A DNA stretch of 31,149 bases from a virus. A program made the translations under genes and the position numbers. How positions within the stretch are numbered: position 1 is the first letter of the stretch; each line of letters begins with the position of its first letter. Below, one piece after another: positions 15,962 through 24,854 of the stretch. The stretch is from IMG/VR virus record IMGVR_UViG_3300017763_000107, positions 1 through 31,149 of that record, one strand, 5' to 3'. The notes below the pieces were generated by a model. That model saw only the letters and a list, made by a program, of their open reading frames with translations, had not been told where the DNA came from and did not search any database.

Positions 15962-18900
15962 AGAAGAACTTTTAGCAAAGTTAGAAATACTAGAAGAGCA
16001 ACTTGCCGCTATAACTCAATCTGGTCAACAACCTGATATTGCTCAGCTTGCAAAAATAGAAAAAGAATTAACTGCAATCAAAGAGGAACTTCAGATAGTT
16101 GATAATTTAGAAACCTCAGCTGCAGATGCTTTAACTTTACCAGATGATGAGGGCTATGAAAATAGAGGTGTCAGTTTTGAATTAAGTAATGATGTAGCTG
16201 ATTTAGAATATTTACTAACACAGAAATACAGCGACTTTATAGCTAATGACCCAAGAGATACAGAACCTTTTGCTGCTATGACAGAAGGAACCCCGCCTTT
16301 TGAGCTGACATTAATTAATGATACATTTTTATATGTTGACTTATTAACTGTTAAACCTGAGATGCAAGGACAAGGCGGAGCTTCTCAGATAATGATAGAG
16401 ATAATACAGTTTGCTAGAGAGAATAATTTACATGTTATTGCACAACCAGTTAACAGTAAAGTACAAGCATCTATGGTGAGGTATGGAGCACAACCTTTCT
16501 TTGGTACTTTTTATTTTGGTGATAACATAAAAGCCGCGACAAAAGCTGGTATAGATGCAGGTATCGTTGACATTAAAAGATTAGCAACTGAGTATCAAAT
16601 ATTTATGCAAGACATGCAAGACTTAACAGAACAAGAAGTAGAAGAAGTTTTATTCATAGGTGACCAAAGTGAAAGAACTAGAAACTTTATGCAAAGAGTA
16701 GCAGCAGGTGAATTAGATTTTAGAAGTTATCTTGCACAATACTTACCAGGTGTTTCTGAAAATGTTACAGAGGAGCAGTTAGAAGAAGCTTTAGCAGCTG
16801 TTCCTTTAAGACAACAAACTATGTATGACAAGTTTCAAAAAGAGTTAAAGACTTTATATTTCCAATCTGATGCTAATTTTACAGGCTGGCTTACACAAAC
16901 ATTTCCTGGGGAGAATTATTTATATTTATTAAAAAAAAGATTAGATGATAAAAACATAACACTAGAACCTGATGTACTTAAAAGAAGAATAGAGCAAGAT
17001 TTACAATACATTATTAATAGTCAAGCTATAGATAGTCAACCTGACGTAAGATTTTTAATTAGTCCAGATGATATACTTTTTAACGAATCAGAAAAAGACC
17101 CCTACGTAAGAAACAGTTTCTATTTAGAAAGTACAGGTAATAGCTTTAATGAGATTACTGATAAAGAAATTGAAATTCTTCACAAATATCTTAAAAACCC
17201 AACATCTAGAAAACAATTTTCTATACCTAGTCCTAGTAAGCTACCTCTTTTTATAAATCCAGAAGACGATTTTCACAAGTATCCAGATATGTTACACAAA
17301 ACAGGAGATAATTCATTCGTAATATATAGAAGCACTAACGTAGTAGATGCAGCTACAGGGATTAGACCATGGAAATTACCAGAGACATGGAACAGTAGAA
17401 CTGCAGGATTAGGTAGTTTAAGTTATGCATCTAATAATCCAAGCTATGCTTCTGAGTATGCTTTAGACAAAAATAGGATAGGTCGTAATGTATACGCTAT
17501 TGAAATTAAAGGGGTACACCCTATTCAAATATTAAATCTTGATACACCATTAAGAAATAATGCAGCATTGTTAGAGTTGTTTGACTTAGGATATCAAGAA
17601 GCTAGCAGTAAAACTTTTAGAAGTCATATGTATAGTTTAAATCTCTCTGCTGTTCAACAACGAGCAATATATTCACAGCTTAAAGATTATGGATTTAAAG
17701 TTCTCATTAATGCTACTACAGGTAGAGGTGGTGGTAGGAGCGTTAGTTGGATGGACGGTAATGGAGAAGTGTTTTCTTTTTCTAGAGAATTAACAGGTGG
17801 TACACCTTATTTAGAATCAGAAGTTTTAATCATAGATGATACAGTTGAAAACAAAGTATTAGGAACTGTTGAATCTAATCAAGGAGCTTACAATTTAAAA
17901 CCTTTTAACAAAAATACTGCTATACAAGATGAGATACAAAACATAATAAAAAGAGCAAAAACTTCTTTGCCACAGTTTGAAACATCTAATTTTTTAAATA
18001 GTTTATCAGGTTTAATAAACGAAGTTAATTTTGAGATTAACAATATGAGACCAAGTATAGACAATGTAGCACAGCCAATAGACAATAGACCGTCAGAACA
18101 ACTTGATTACAAACTTTTAGGAGAAGCAAAAGAAAAACTATCTATCTTACAAAAGAATATTGAAATGTTTATTGCTGATAATCCTGGACCTACTATTGAT
18201 GGTATTGACTATCAATCATTAGATGAGATTGTAGCTAGAGTTAATATGAATTTAGATACACAAATCAGAAGTCAAACACCTGGACTATACGAAACAAGAA
18301 CTGGAAAGTATGTAGAAGTAAACAAACTAAGAGAGATGATTAATGCTAGTGAAGCTGAAGACCTTGGTCTTGAGTTTGACGATGGAGCTATATATGATGA
18401 TGCTAATGTTGATAGAAATTTTAAAAATTATTATTTAAGTCAAAAAGTTAACTTACCTAATGGTGGGGTACATAATAAGTATTGGCAAATAACTGGTGTA
18501 GCTCAAGCAGCAGATAGTCTAAACGTACTAGATGAGTATGGAGTAAATACAATATTACCTTTAACATCTGATTTATCTTTAGAATATATGCCTGACACAA
18601 GACAAGAGACCTTTGATAGATACTTTGCTCAAAGTAATAATTTACAAGAAGGTACAACAAAAAAAATATATCCTATGACAACTTCTGGCACATGGAGAGA
18701 CGATATACAATTAAGTGAAAACATACTGCATGTTTTGAACCATCCTTATCAGAATACAATAGAGTTAGGTATGGTACACGTATCACCTAGAGCACCTATA
18801 AGTATTAATGATTTTGTATCTGGTGCAGAGGCATATGATTCTCCTATAGTTAATAGACAAGGTGAGGTAAGATTTGGCAGGATAGCTGCAGATGGAAGAA

Positions 18901-20495
18901 ATAGAGATGGTCTATACGGTATAAGTCTTTCTTTTGAAAATGATGTAGTTGTAAATGAGTATGGTCGTATTACTGGTAAACAAGTTCAAGGAGTTCCTAA
19001 TTACTTCAACGTAAGATTAAACAGTAACAATATACTTACACCTAATAATATTATGCATGGTAGTTGGTTTGAAAAGTTTGATGTATTCTCAGCTGCACAA
19101 GCTATAAACGTAAGTCCTGCTCAAGTAACAGAAGCTATGGTTAATAGTGGAATGATAAAGTATAATAACAATGGATATACTGCTTTTTATAATTCACAAA
19201 ACTACTTTGGTCGTTGGGTTGATGGAATGCGTAAATTAGTAGAAACTATTACAGGAGCTTCTAATAAAACTCTAGTAACTAAATTTATTAGAGGTGGTGG
19301 TATAGATGGGGCTATACAGGTAAATCACAATCTGAGCTATAACAATTTTCCTGAGTTAATGTTGTTTGACCCTAATGACCAAATGAATATAGGTAGAGTA
19401 ACAGAAATTGTTGATAGTACTAAAGAACTATATGATAGTAATAAAGACCAGTACAAGATAGTTAGTCCAGATGAACCACCTTTACGTACAGTAGAAGATG
19501 TCAATAGAAATATAAATCAAACTAAACTAGATGATGCATACTCAACCAGACTAAACTTTCAACAAGGATTTAAAACAACTGAACTAGAAGCCATGGGTTT
19601 ACTAGATGATGTAACGATAGAACGTATTAATAACTCCTCATTAAGTAATGATGCAGCAACTGATATAGTGTTAGCCTTCCAAGATGTAGACATACCTACA
19701 GCATTTGCAGATGATGTTCTTGATGCAGCTAATGTTATAACCATGTTGGGTGAGGATGAATACTATAATACCCTAGGCAAGCTAGAGAGATTACAAAAAG
19801 GTGGACAACTAGGTGCTCTTTCTGTAGAAGAAATAGCTGAAAGGATTGCGTTTGAGACAAGTGCAAGTAGTAAATCAAGAGCTGTACAGAATTTAAGAAA
19901 CACTATAGCTAAGTCCTATGGTAAGAGAGGACCAAAACAAACAGGTTTAATAGCATTAGATATTTATGAACTGTCACTATGGGGTGGTGCTTTAGCTTTT
20001 GGTACATCAGAGGTATGGACTACTTGGTTTGAGAATATAAATAAAAAGATTTCTAACCAAGTATTCAATACTAATTACACACCTAGTGAACCTGGTCAAA
20101 TAGATTATGAAAAACTTGACAAGACAATTAGATTTGCAGAAAACATTGACCCATTTGAAATAGTAGTTGGTCCAATCATAGATGATATACAAGACTATAG
20201 AACAGTCAATCCAAGTAATCCACAGGCACAAGCATCAGAGTTAATACGTACTGCACCACAAGTACAAGTTACTGATGATATGACTGTAACTGACTACGGT
20301 ATAAATGCAGATGAGATATCTCAAGGTAAACCTGTAAATAAGTTCCAACACTTTATGTCACTTGGAAAAGCAAGAGTACTAGAAGATATAGAAATGAGTA
20401 AAGAAAATCACGCAGAAAAGTGGTATAGTAATTACATTGATACTGGTAACAATTCCTACTATCAAGCATATAGCCAACCTGATGAGGATTTTTAA
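15951..20495 (+). CDS. 1514-residue multidomain virion protein: GNAT plus two ART-like domains
   Basis: N-terminal coiled coil (1-52), then a GNAT acetyltransferase region at about 65-195 with the acetyl-CoA loop VKPEMQGQGGAS (134-145; Q139-x2-G142-x-A144) and a following helix and strand. Region 448-640 reads like an ADP-ribosyltransferase fold: Arg460 (FVIYRST), Ser-Leu-Ser 489-491 followed by a helix with SEYA, and E622-x-E624 (LESEVLIIDD), the R-S-E layout. A second ART-like region at about 925-1150 has His943 (MVHVSP), Tyr989 (LYGISLS), GGIDGAI near 1117 and Glu1135 in PELMLFDPND, an H-Y-E layout. The remainder is helical. Domain fusions like this define phage polyvalent proteins that enter the host with DNA. 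Activity is inferred: catalytic residues are assigned by eye, and either ART region could be degenerate or structural. Confidence 0.65.
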   Translation: MENKEELLAKLEILEEQLAAITQSGQQPDIAQLAKIEKELTAIKEELQIVDNLETSAADALTLPDDEGYENRGVSFELSNDVADLEYLLTQKYSDFIANDPRDTEPFAAMTEGTPPFELTLINDTFLYVDLLTVKPEMQGQGGASQIMIEIIQFARENNLHVIAQPVNSKVQASMVRYGAQPFFGTFYFGDNIKAATKAGIDAGIVDIKRLATEYQIFMQDMQDLTEQEVEEVLFIGDQSERTRNFMQRVAAGELDFRSYLAQYLPGVSENVTEEQLEEALAAVPLRQQTMYDKFQKELKTLYFQSDANFTGWLTQTFPGENYLYLLKKRLDDKNITLEPDVLKRRIEQDLQYIINSQAIDSQPDVRFLISPDDILFNESEKDPYVRNSFYLESTGNSFNEITDKEIEILHKYLKNPTSRKQFSIPSPSKLPLFINPEDDFHKYPDMLHKTGDNSFVIYRSTNVVDAATGIRPWKLPETWNSRTAGLGSLSYASNNPSYASEYALDKNRIGRNVYAIEIKGVHPIQILNLDTPLRNNAALLELFDLGYQEASSKTFRSHMYSLNLSAVQQRAIYSQLKDYGFKVLINATTGRGGGRSVSWMDGNGEVFSFSRELTGGTPYLESEVLIIDDTVENKVLGTVESNQGAYNLKPFNKNTAIQDEIQNIIKRAKTSLPQFETSNFLNSLSGLINEVNFEINNMRPSIDNVAQPIDNRPSEQLDYKLLGEAKEKLSILQKNIEMFIADNPGPTIDGIDYQSLDEIVARVNMNLDTQIRSQTPGLYETRTGKYVEVNKLREMINASEAEDLGLEFDDGAIYDDANVDRNFKNYYLSQKVNLPNGGVHNKYWQITGVAQAADSLNVLDEYGVNTILPLTSDLSLEYMPDTRQETFDRYFAQSNNLQEGTTKKIYPMTTSGTWRDDIQLSENILHVLNHPYQNTIELGMVHVSPRAPISINDFVSGAEAYDSPIVNRQGEVRFGRIAADGRNRDGLYGISLSFENDVVVNEYGRITGKQVQGVPNYFNVRLNSNNILTPNNIMHGSWFEKFDVFSAAQAINVSPAQVTEAMVNSGMIKYNNNGYTAFYNSQNYFGRWVDGMRKLVETITGASNKTLVTKFIRGGGIDGAIQVNHNLSYNNFPELMLFDPNDQMNIGRVTEIVDSTKELYDSNKDQYKIVSPDEPPLRTVEDVNRNINQTKLDDAYSTRLNFQQGFKTTELEAMGLLDDVTIERINNSSLSNDAATDIVLAFQDVDIPTAFADDVLDAANVITMLGEDEYYNTLGKLERLQKGGQLGALSVEEIAERIAFETSASSKSRAVQNLRNTIAKSYGKRGPKQTGLIALDIYELSLWGGALAFGTSEVWTTWFENINKKISNQVFNTNYTPSEPGQIDYEKLDKTIRFAENIDPFEIVVGPIIDDIQDYRTVNPSNPQAQASELIRTAPQVQVTDDMTVTDYGINADEISQGKPVNKFQHFMSLGKARVLEDIEMSKENHAEKWYSNYIDTGNNSYYQAYSQPDEDF

Positions 20496-21922
20496 TGGGA
20501 GACCAAAGTCGTTTTTATATAGACCCAGACGGATTAGTACAACCAGCATATCCTAATACTGTATTACCACCAGGTACTAAAGTATATAGTAGTCGTGAAG
20601 CAGCTAAATCCGCTATACCACCTAAAACAAGAAACGTTGGCTGGATGTATTCAGATAGAATGGTTGCTGACTACGTGTACTCAGAGAATGGTAAAACATT
20701 TTTCTTATATGATGTAAGTTCTGTTACAGGTGGTTCAACCTATATAATGTATGAAGCTGTAGGTCTAGCACCTGGAGACTATGCAAGTACTTGGGACGCA
20801 GACAGTTTAGGTAATGAACGTAATGGTCCAAGTCTTTCTACTGTTTTACCTGATGCAGATATAATACGTAGTACTGGTGAGACACGACTCACAATGCAAA
20901 ACTTTACAGTGGCTAGAACACCAGAAGGACTTAAGCTAGGTGACTGGATAGGTCAAACGATGGAAGGATTAGAACAACTGTATCCTTTCTTGTATGAAGA
21001 AGTAGAAGGAAGAATGCCTGCGATAGGTTTAATATTTAATTCTTTAACAAGTGGAAATCCAATAACAAACGAACAACTTACATTAGCAGGTGTAGGTAAA
21101 GGATTTACTACATTAAAGTTAGACCATTTAAATGCAACAATAGCTTCATTAGATGACAACCCTGGTAAGTACAATGTTGTTGTAGATGGTAAGCTTGTAA
21201 CTCGAACTAATCAAGACTACATAGCTTTAGAAAAGAAAGTAACAACAGGTATAGATACTGCTTTAGGAGCACTAGGTTTAAATGCAGATGTCTTTAAACA
21301 AGATAATGTTGAACTTTATAAAGCATTAGAAACTTCATTAGTAATGGGAGAGATAGAGATTGAACAATTTGAAAACTATCTTGGACATAGATTAGGTATT
21401 GATGGTTACAAGATAGCTAAGGATAGTAACCTATATGATGTATTTAAAACAGTAGATACTATGGTAGATAACCCAGGACAGTTTAATGCGTTTGTAGACT
21501 TCGATACTTTCAAACAATCTAACTTAGCGTTGTCAGAATTAAAAAGAGTAATTGGTGTAGGTAAATTTAATACATTAGATGAAACAGAAAAAAATAGATT
21601 AGTAGGTCTGTATTCCAGAGATACTAATGCAGGTATGCAAGAGTTTCAAAACATATTTGATAGTGACCCAATGTATGAGAGATACGCAGACAAAGGATTG
21701 AACTATGGTTTAGTTGTAGGTAATTACAGAGACCAGTACAGTTCTATACTTGGTGACAAACCAGATGAAACAAGTTCGATATTTATGGACTCAATCAATA
21801 TGAGTTATGAAGATGCAAAGAAATCATTCTTAGATTATGGATACAAAACTGGTAATAAGAAATACATGGCTGACTTAGCTAGTTCTTTGTCGCAGTCTAT
21901 GGGAGGGGTAGTGATTAGATAA
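20495..21922 (+). CDS. 475-residue virion-associated protein, unknown
   Basis: Coupled at both ends by TAATG overlaps. The N-terminal 130 residues are β-rich with Tyr/Gly/Pro (FYIDPDGLVQPAYPN; GWMYSDRMVADYVYSENG), the remainder helical. No enzymatic motif was recognised. It sits between the GNAT/ART protein and another unknown, within the block assumed to encode proteins packaged inside the head, so a minor capsid or ejection component is likely by position only. Codon use matches its neighbours. Confidence 0.6.
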   Translation: MGDQSRFYIDPDGLVQPAYPNTVLPPGTKVYSSREAAKSAIPPKTRNVGWMYSDRMVADYVYSENGKTFFLYDVSSVTGGSTYIMYEAVGLAPGDYASTWDADSLGNERNGPSLSTVLPDADIIRSTGETRLTMQNFTVARTPEGLKLGDWIGQTMEGLEQLYPFLYEEVEGRMPAIGLIFNSLTSGNPITNEQLTLAGVGKGFTTLKLDHLNATIASLDDNPGKYNVVVDGKLVTRTNQDYIALEKKVTTGIDTALGALGLNADVFKQDNVELYKALETSLVMGEIEIEQFENYLGHRLGIDGYKIAKDSNLYDVFKTVDTMVDNPGQFNAFVDFDTFKQSNLALSELKRVIGVGKFNTLDETEKNRLVGLYSRDTNAGMQEFQNIFDSDPMYERYADKGLNYGLVVGNYRDQYSSILGDKPDETSSIFMDSINMSYEDAKKSFLDYGYKTGNKKYMADLASSLSQSMGGVVIR

Positions 21923-22992
21923 TGGTAACGTTATATAGAAAAGATGATTTAACAGGTATAGAGTTAGAAGGTACAGGTCTTAGTCTGGATGACATGTTAG
22001 CTAATGGATACACAGAATCTTATGATGAAGCATTAGCAGCAGCAAATGCAATGGATGCTAGTTCAAGTTCACCTAGTGCATCAACAGATGGTACGACTAC
22101 TACTCGGACACAAGTTTATACATTGTTACCTTGGTTACAAAAGTATGGTGGTGCAGATGCTAATACGTTAGTTGATTCCTATGTATCAGGTTATAACAAT
22201 AGCGGTGGTAAGGCAGAGTTTGCATTAGCAGAAATGAGATTTGGTAAAGATAGCAAAGATGCATACAGCAGAGTGTTTGCTAATATTGTAGACCCTAATA
22301 CTGGTGCATTAAAGATGAGTGAATCTGAATACATATCAGGTTTAGAAAAAGTATTAACAACTTTAACAGCTTATGGACTTAATGGTTATGCTTCACAGAA
22401 TGGTAAATCAGCATGGGCTAGAGCAGTAGCTAACAATACATCTGCTGAAAGCTACGCTGGTAGAGTAAAGCTAATACACGACAGAGTTATTAATAGAGTA
22501 GATGATGAATTACAAAATTCTATTATAAATTCTTACAATGAATATTTTACAAATGAGACAGGCACTCCTGTATCTATGGGACAAGAAAGTTTATTAGCAT
22601 TAGCTATAGACCCTAACATAAGTGAAGATGTACTTAAAGGTAGGCTTAATGCTTCAGAGCTAGGTGCAGTATACACAGGAACTACAGGTGATGCACTTGA
22701 CTTAGAGTCAGTACAAAGACTTACTGGTGCAGGTGTAACTACACAACAATCAGAAAAGACTTTTGCTACAGCATCAGCAACAGCTAAAGCTTTGGCTCGT
22801 ATGCAAAGAAGACAACGTAGAGATGTAACACTAGGTAAAGCTATGGGTGTATTAGAAGCACAGATATTTGGTGATGAGGCTATAGCTTCTGAAATACAAA
22901 ACGTTACAGCACAGAATTTATCTGGTAGCTCCGTACAATCTGGTGCAGCTAAGTCACAAACAGGTTCTGTTATAGGCTTGACACAGTATTAA
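21922..22992 (+). CDS. 356-residue virion-associated protein, unknown
   Basis: Last gene of the internal-protein block. After a short acidic start there is a Ser/Thr-rich linker (about 45-65), then a largely helical body containing LLPWLQKYGG and a basic helix (ALARMQRRQRRDVTLGKA), and a Gly/Ser/Gln-rich tail. The helical, Ala-rich composition resembles internal core proteins. It may bind DNA or coat the inner portal face, but no family was recognised. Its final codons contain the TTGACA of a promoter-like site that would serve the scaffold and capsid genes. Confidence 0.6.
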   Translation: MVTLYRKDDLTGIELEGTGLSLDDMLANGYTESYDEALAAANAMDASSSSPSASTDGTTTTRTQVYTLLPWLQKYGGADANTLVDSYVSGYNNSGGKAEFALAEMRFGKDSKDAYSRVFANIVDPNTGALKMSESEYISGLEKVLTTLTAYGLNGYASQNGKSAWARAVANNTSAESYAGRVKLIHDRVINRVDDELQNSIINSYNEYFTNETGTPVSMGQESLLALAIDPNISEDVLKGRLNASELGAVYTGTTGDALDLESVQRLTGAGVTTQQSEKTFATASATAKALARMQRRQRRDVTLGKAMGVLEAQIFGDEAIASEIQNVTAQNLSGSSVQSGAAKSQTGSVIGLTQY

Positions 22993-23012
22993 ATAGTAGT
23001 ACTATATATAGT
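22978..23012 (+). promoter_or_regulatory. Promoter-like site for the capsid genes
   Basis: A perfect -35 hexamer TTGACA (22978-22983) is followed 16 bases later by TACTAT (23000-23005), inside a 12-base palindrome ACTATATATAGT (23001-23012). TATATA at a 19-base spacing is an alternative -10. It lies at the junction between the internal-protein block and the scaffold/capsid genes, and a separate promoter for the capsid would make sense. A host-type σ70 promoter is suggested. The -35 lies within coding sequence, so chance is possible. Confidence 0.4.
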
Positions 23013-23064
23013 AGCGTGGTGAGTTCCGCTTAGAATAGGGTCACACAAAATCGATAACGTTACC

Positions 23065-23098
23065 GAGGTGCGTTATATGTAATTCGCAAACCCTTGTG
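23065..23098 (+). promoter_or_regulatory. Leader element, copy 2 (GAGGTGCGTT ... ACCCTTGTG)
   Basis: GAGGTGCGTT (23065-23074), CGCAAA (23085-23090) and ACCCTTGTG (23090-23098) repeat the order and spacing of the element at 643-674. The sequence between the blocks differs but still allows a hairpin: TGCG/CGCA (23069-23072 with 23085-23088), extended by TTA/TAA. An outer CACAA (23044-23048) could pair with TTGTG (23094-23098). It lies in the 179-base gap before the scaffold gene, downstream of the promoter-like site, so it would be in the 5' untranslated leader of the capsid message. Confidence 0.45.
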
Positions 23099-23171
23099 AA
23101 AATTCCTTTTAATTACCTAGCGATTAATGTTATGGAATTTCAATATGCTAGAGAAAAGATGGAGAAAAAAT

Positions 23172-23639
23172 ATGGAAAAAAATACAGAACAAGTTGAGGA
23201 AACTGCAATAGTGGACGAACCAACAGATAATATTAAACAACTTAGAGAAGAGTTTAAAAAACTCAAAGCTGAAAACAAACAGTTTAAATCCGATGCTATG
23301 AACTCAGCCTTAAGTTCATTAGGACTTAATGCAGAGAAGGGCATAGGTAAAGCTGTGGTAAAACTCTATGAAGGTGATGTTACTGTTGATGGAGTCAAAG
23401 ACTTTGTTGCTCAAGAGTTTGGAGAAGTTAGTAGTTCTGAACAGCCTAGCAACAACCTTGCTTCTAATGTAGTAGAAGCTCAATCACGTGTAGAGCAGCT
23501 CAATAAACTTGGTGTAAATTCAAATCCACAAAACATAGGAGATGAGTTTATGAAATTTGTAACAGATTCCAACACAAAAGTAGGAGATTCTATTAACGCT
23601 AAGTTGCGTATGATGGAAACTCTTAAAGAAGACAAGTAA
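23172..23639 (+). CDS. Capsid scaffolding protein
   Basis: Small (155 residues from ATG 23172), acidic, highly charged and directly upstream of the major capsid gene, as is typical of scaffolds that template head assembly. It shows a coiled-coil segment (TDNIKQLREEFKKLKAENK) and a helical C-terminus ending in a basic/acidic patch (NAKLRMMETLKEDK). ATG 23172 is preferred because GGAG (23161-23164) precedes it by seven bases; starts at 23127 or 23145 would add a short Arg/Trp-containing stretch without a good ribosome binding site. Scaffolds diverge fast, so the call rests on size, charge and position. Confidence 0.75.
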   Translation: MEKNTEQVEETAIVDEPTDNIKQLREEFKKLKAENKQFKSDAMNSALSSLGLNAEKGIGKAVVKLYEGDVTVDGVKDFVAQEFGEVSSSEQPSNNLASNVVEAQSRVEQLNKLGVNSNPQNIGDEFMKFVTDSNTKVGDSINAKLRMMETLKEDK

Positions 23640-23664
23640 TAATTTATAATAGGAGAAGATAATA

Positions 23665-24789
23665 ATGGCAAGTATAAGTGGATTGAGTGCAACAGCACCT
23701 ATTTATGCCCAACAGATTAATAACTTCACTGGTGAATTGTTTAAAGTCGGTGGTCAAAGAACACCTTTGCTTAGTGCAGTTGGTGGTTTGAATGGCGGTA
23801 AAGTATTGAACTCTACATTTTGGCAAGTCCAAGTAGAAGATAATGCAACCGTTTCTTCAGAACCAACTAAGGCACAAGAAGGTAATGCACCAACAGAATA
23901 TCTTGGAAGAGATAGAGCTGCATACACATATGTAACTCAGATTTTCCACAAGGGTGTACAAATGACATATACCGCTTTGGCATCTACCCAAAACCAAAAC
24001 CCTTTCGACCTATCAGCAAATGCTGCAAACTTTTCCAATGGAACAGGTGGCAACACAGCTGGTGATAAATTGGCTCTTTTTGGTGGTAGCCCAGTGGCAG
24101 ACGAATTTGCTTTTCAAATGGAAAAAGCAATGGAAAAAGTAGCAAGAGAAGTTGAGTGGTTCGCATTCAATGGTTCTTTCTCAGATGGTGCAAACACATC
24201 ACCTGGTTCAGGAACTAGAGAAATGTATGGTCTTGATGTATGGATTACCATAAACAAGAACGCCAACAATGCTGCAGCAGTTAACCCATTAGGTGGTAAC
24301 TGTTACTACAATGACGTAGACGGTGACGGAACTGGAGCATCACAAGTCATATCCTTTAAAACCATTTCAGGTGCTTTAAAGAGAATGTATGACAACCATG
24401 CACCAATGTCGCAGCCAGTACTCTGCGTGAGTCCAAAGCAATTACTAGACCTTAACAATGAACTTGTTAAAGGTACAGTTGACATAGCAGGAACAATTAT
24501 TCCTAGAGATAGAAATGTTGCTGGTGTCGATATCGATACAATCATTACACCATTTGGTTCAATTGGACTAATGGTTATTGACCCTGATATCATGCCTGCA
24601 GGTTCTGCTTTTATCTTGGACTTAGCTTACATTCAAACAGTGTTTACAAATATCCCAGGATATGGAACAATGTTTGTTCGTGACATAGACCAAGATGCCA
24701 ACGCTAGAATTGGTAAAGCAATTTATATGGAGATGGGATTCGAGTTCGGACCTCCTTCATATCACTGCAAGATTCAGTCAGTAGCATAA
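23665..24789 (+). CDS. Major capsid protein, SU10-like (DUF5309-type)
   Basis: A 374-residue HK97-fold shell protein. The N-terminal part (QRTPLLSAVGGLNGGKVLN, then FWQVQVEDNA...EPTKAQEG and a TYVTQIFHKGVQMT strand) and the C-terminal block with TPFGSIGLMVIDPDIMPAGS, LAYIQTVF and the terminal YMEMGFEFGPPSYHCK follow the SU10-like capsid family pattern. AGGAG (23651-23655) stands nine bases before the ATG. Compared with its neighbours the gene uses many more C-ending codons (AAC, TTC, ACC, GAC), as expected of a very highly expressed product. It is flanked by scaffold and a terminator-like hairpin. Recognised by pattern, not by search. Confidence 0.88.
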   Translation: MASISGLSATAPIYAQQINNFTGELFKVGGQRTPLLSAVGGLNGGKVLNSTFWQVQVEDNATVSSEPTKAQEGNAPTEYLGRDRAAYTYVTQIFHKGVQMTYTALASTQNQNPFDLSANAANFSNGTGGNTAGDKLALFGGSPVADEFAFQMEKAMEKVAREVEWFAFNGSFSDGANTSPGSGTREMYGLDVWITINKNANNAAAVNPLGGNCYYNDVDGDGTGASQVISFKTISGALKRMYDNHAPMSQPVLCVSPKQLLDLNNELVKGTVDIAGTIIPRDRNVAGVDIDTIITPFGSIGLMVIDPDIMPAGSAFILDLAYIQTVFTNIPGYGTMFVRDIDQDANARIGKAIYMEMGFEFGPPSYHCKIQSVA

Positions 24790-24806
24790 TTTAATATTGA
24801 AGATTA

Positions 24807-24835
24807 GGGTGGAACTCCACCTCCGCCCTTTTCTT
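24807..24835 (+). terminator. Terminator-like hairpin after the capsid gene
   Basis: GGTGG (24808-24812), loop AACT, CCACC (24817-24821), with an alternative outer pairing of AGGG (24806-24809) to CCCT (24826-24829), followed by TTTTCTTCT. It lies 17 bases after the capsid stop and 20 before the next start. GC-rich pairing is rare in this window. The stem is short, so it is probably a partial terminator that lowers read-through into the tail genes. Confidence 0.45.
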
Positions 24836-24854
24836 CTGCTATAGTAAGGAAGAT

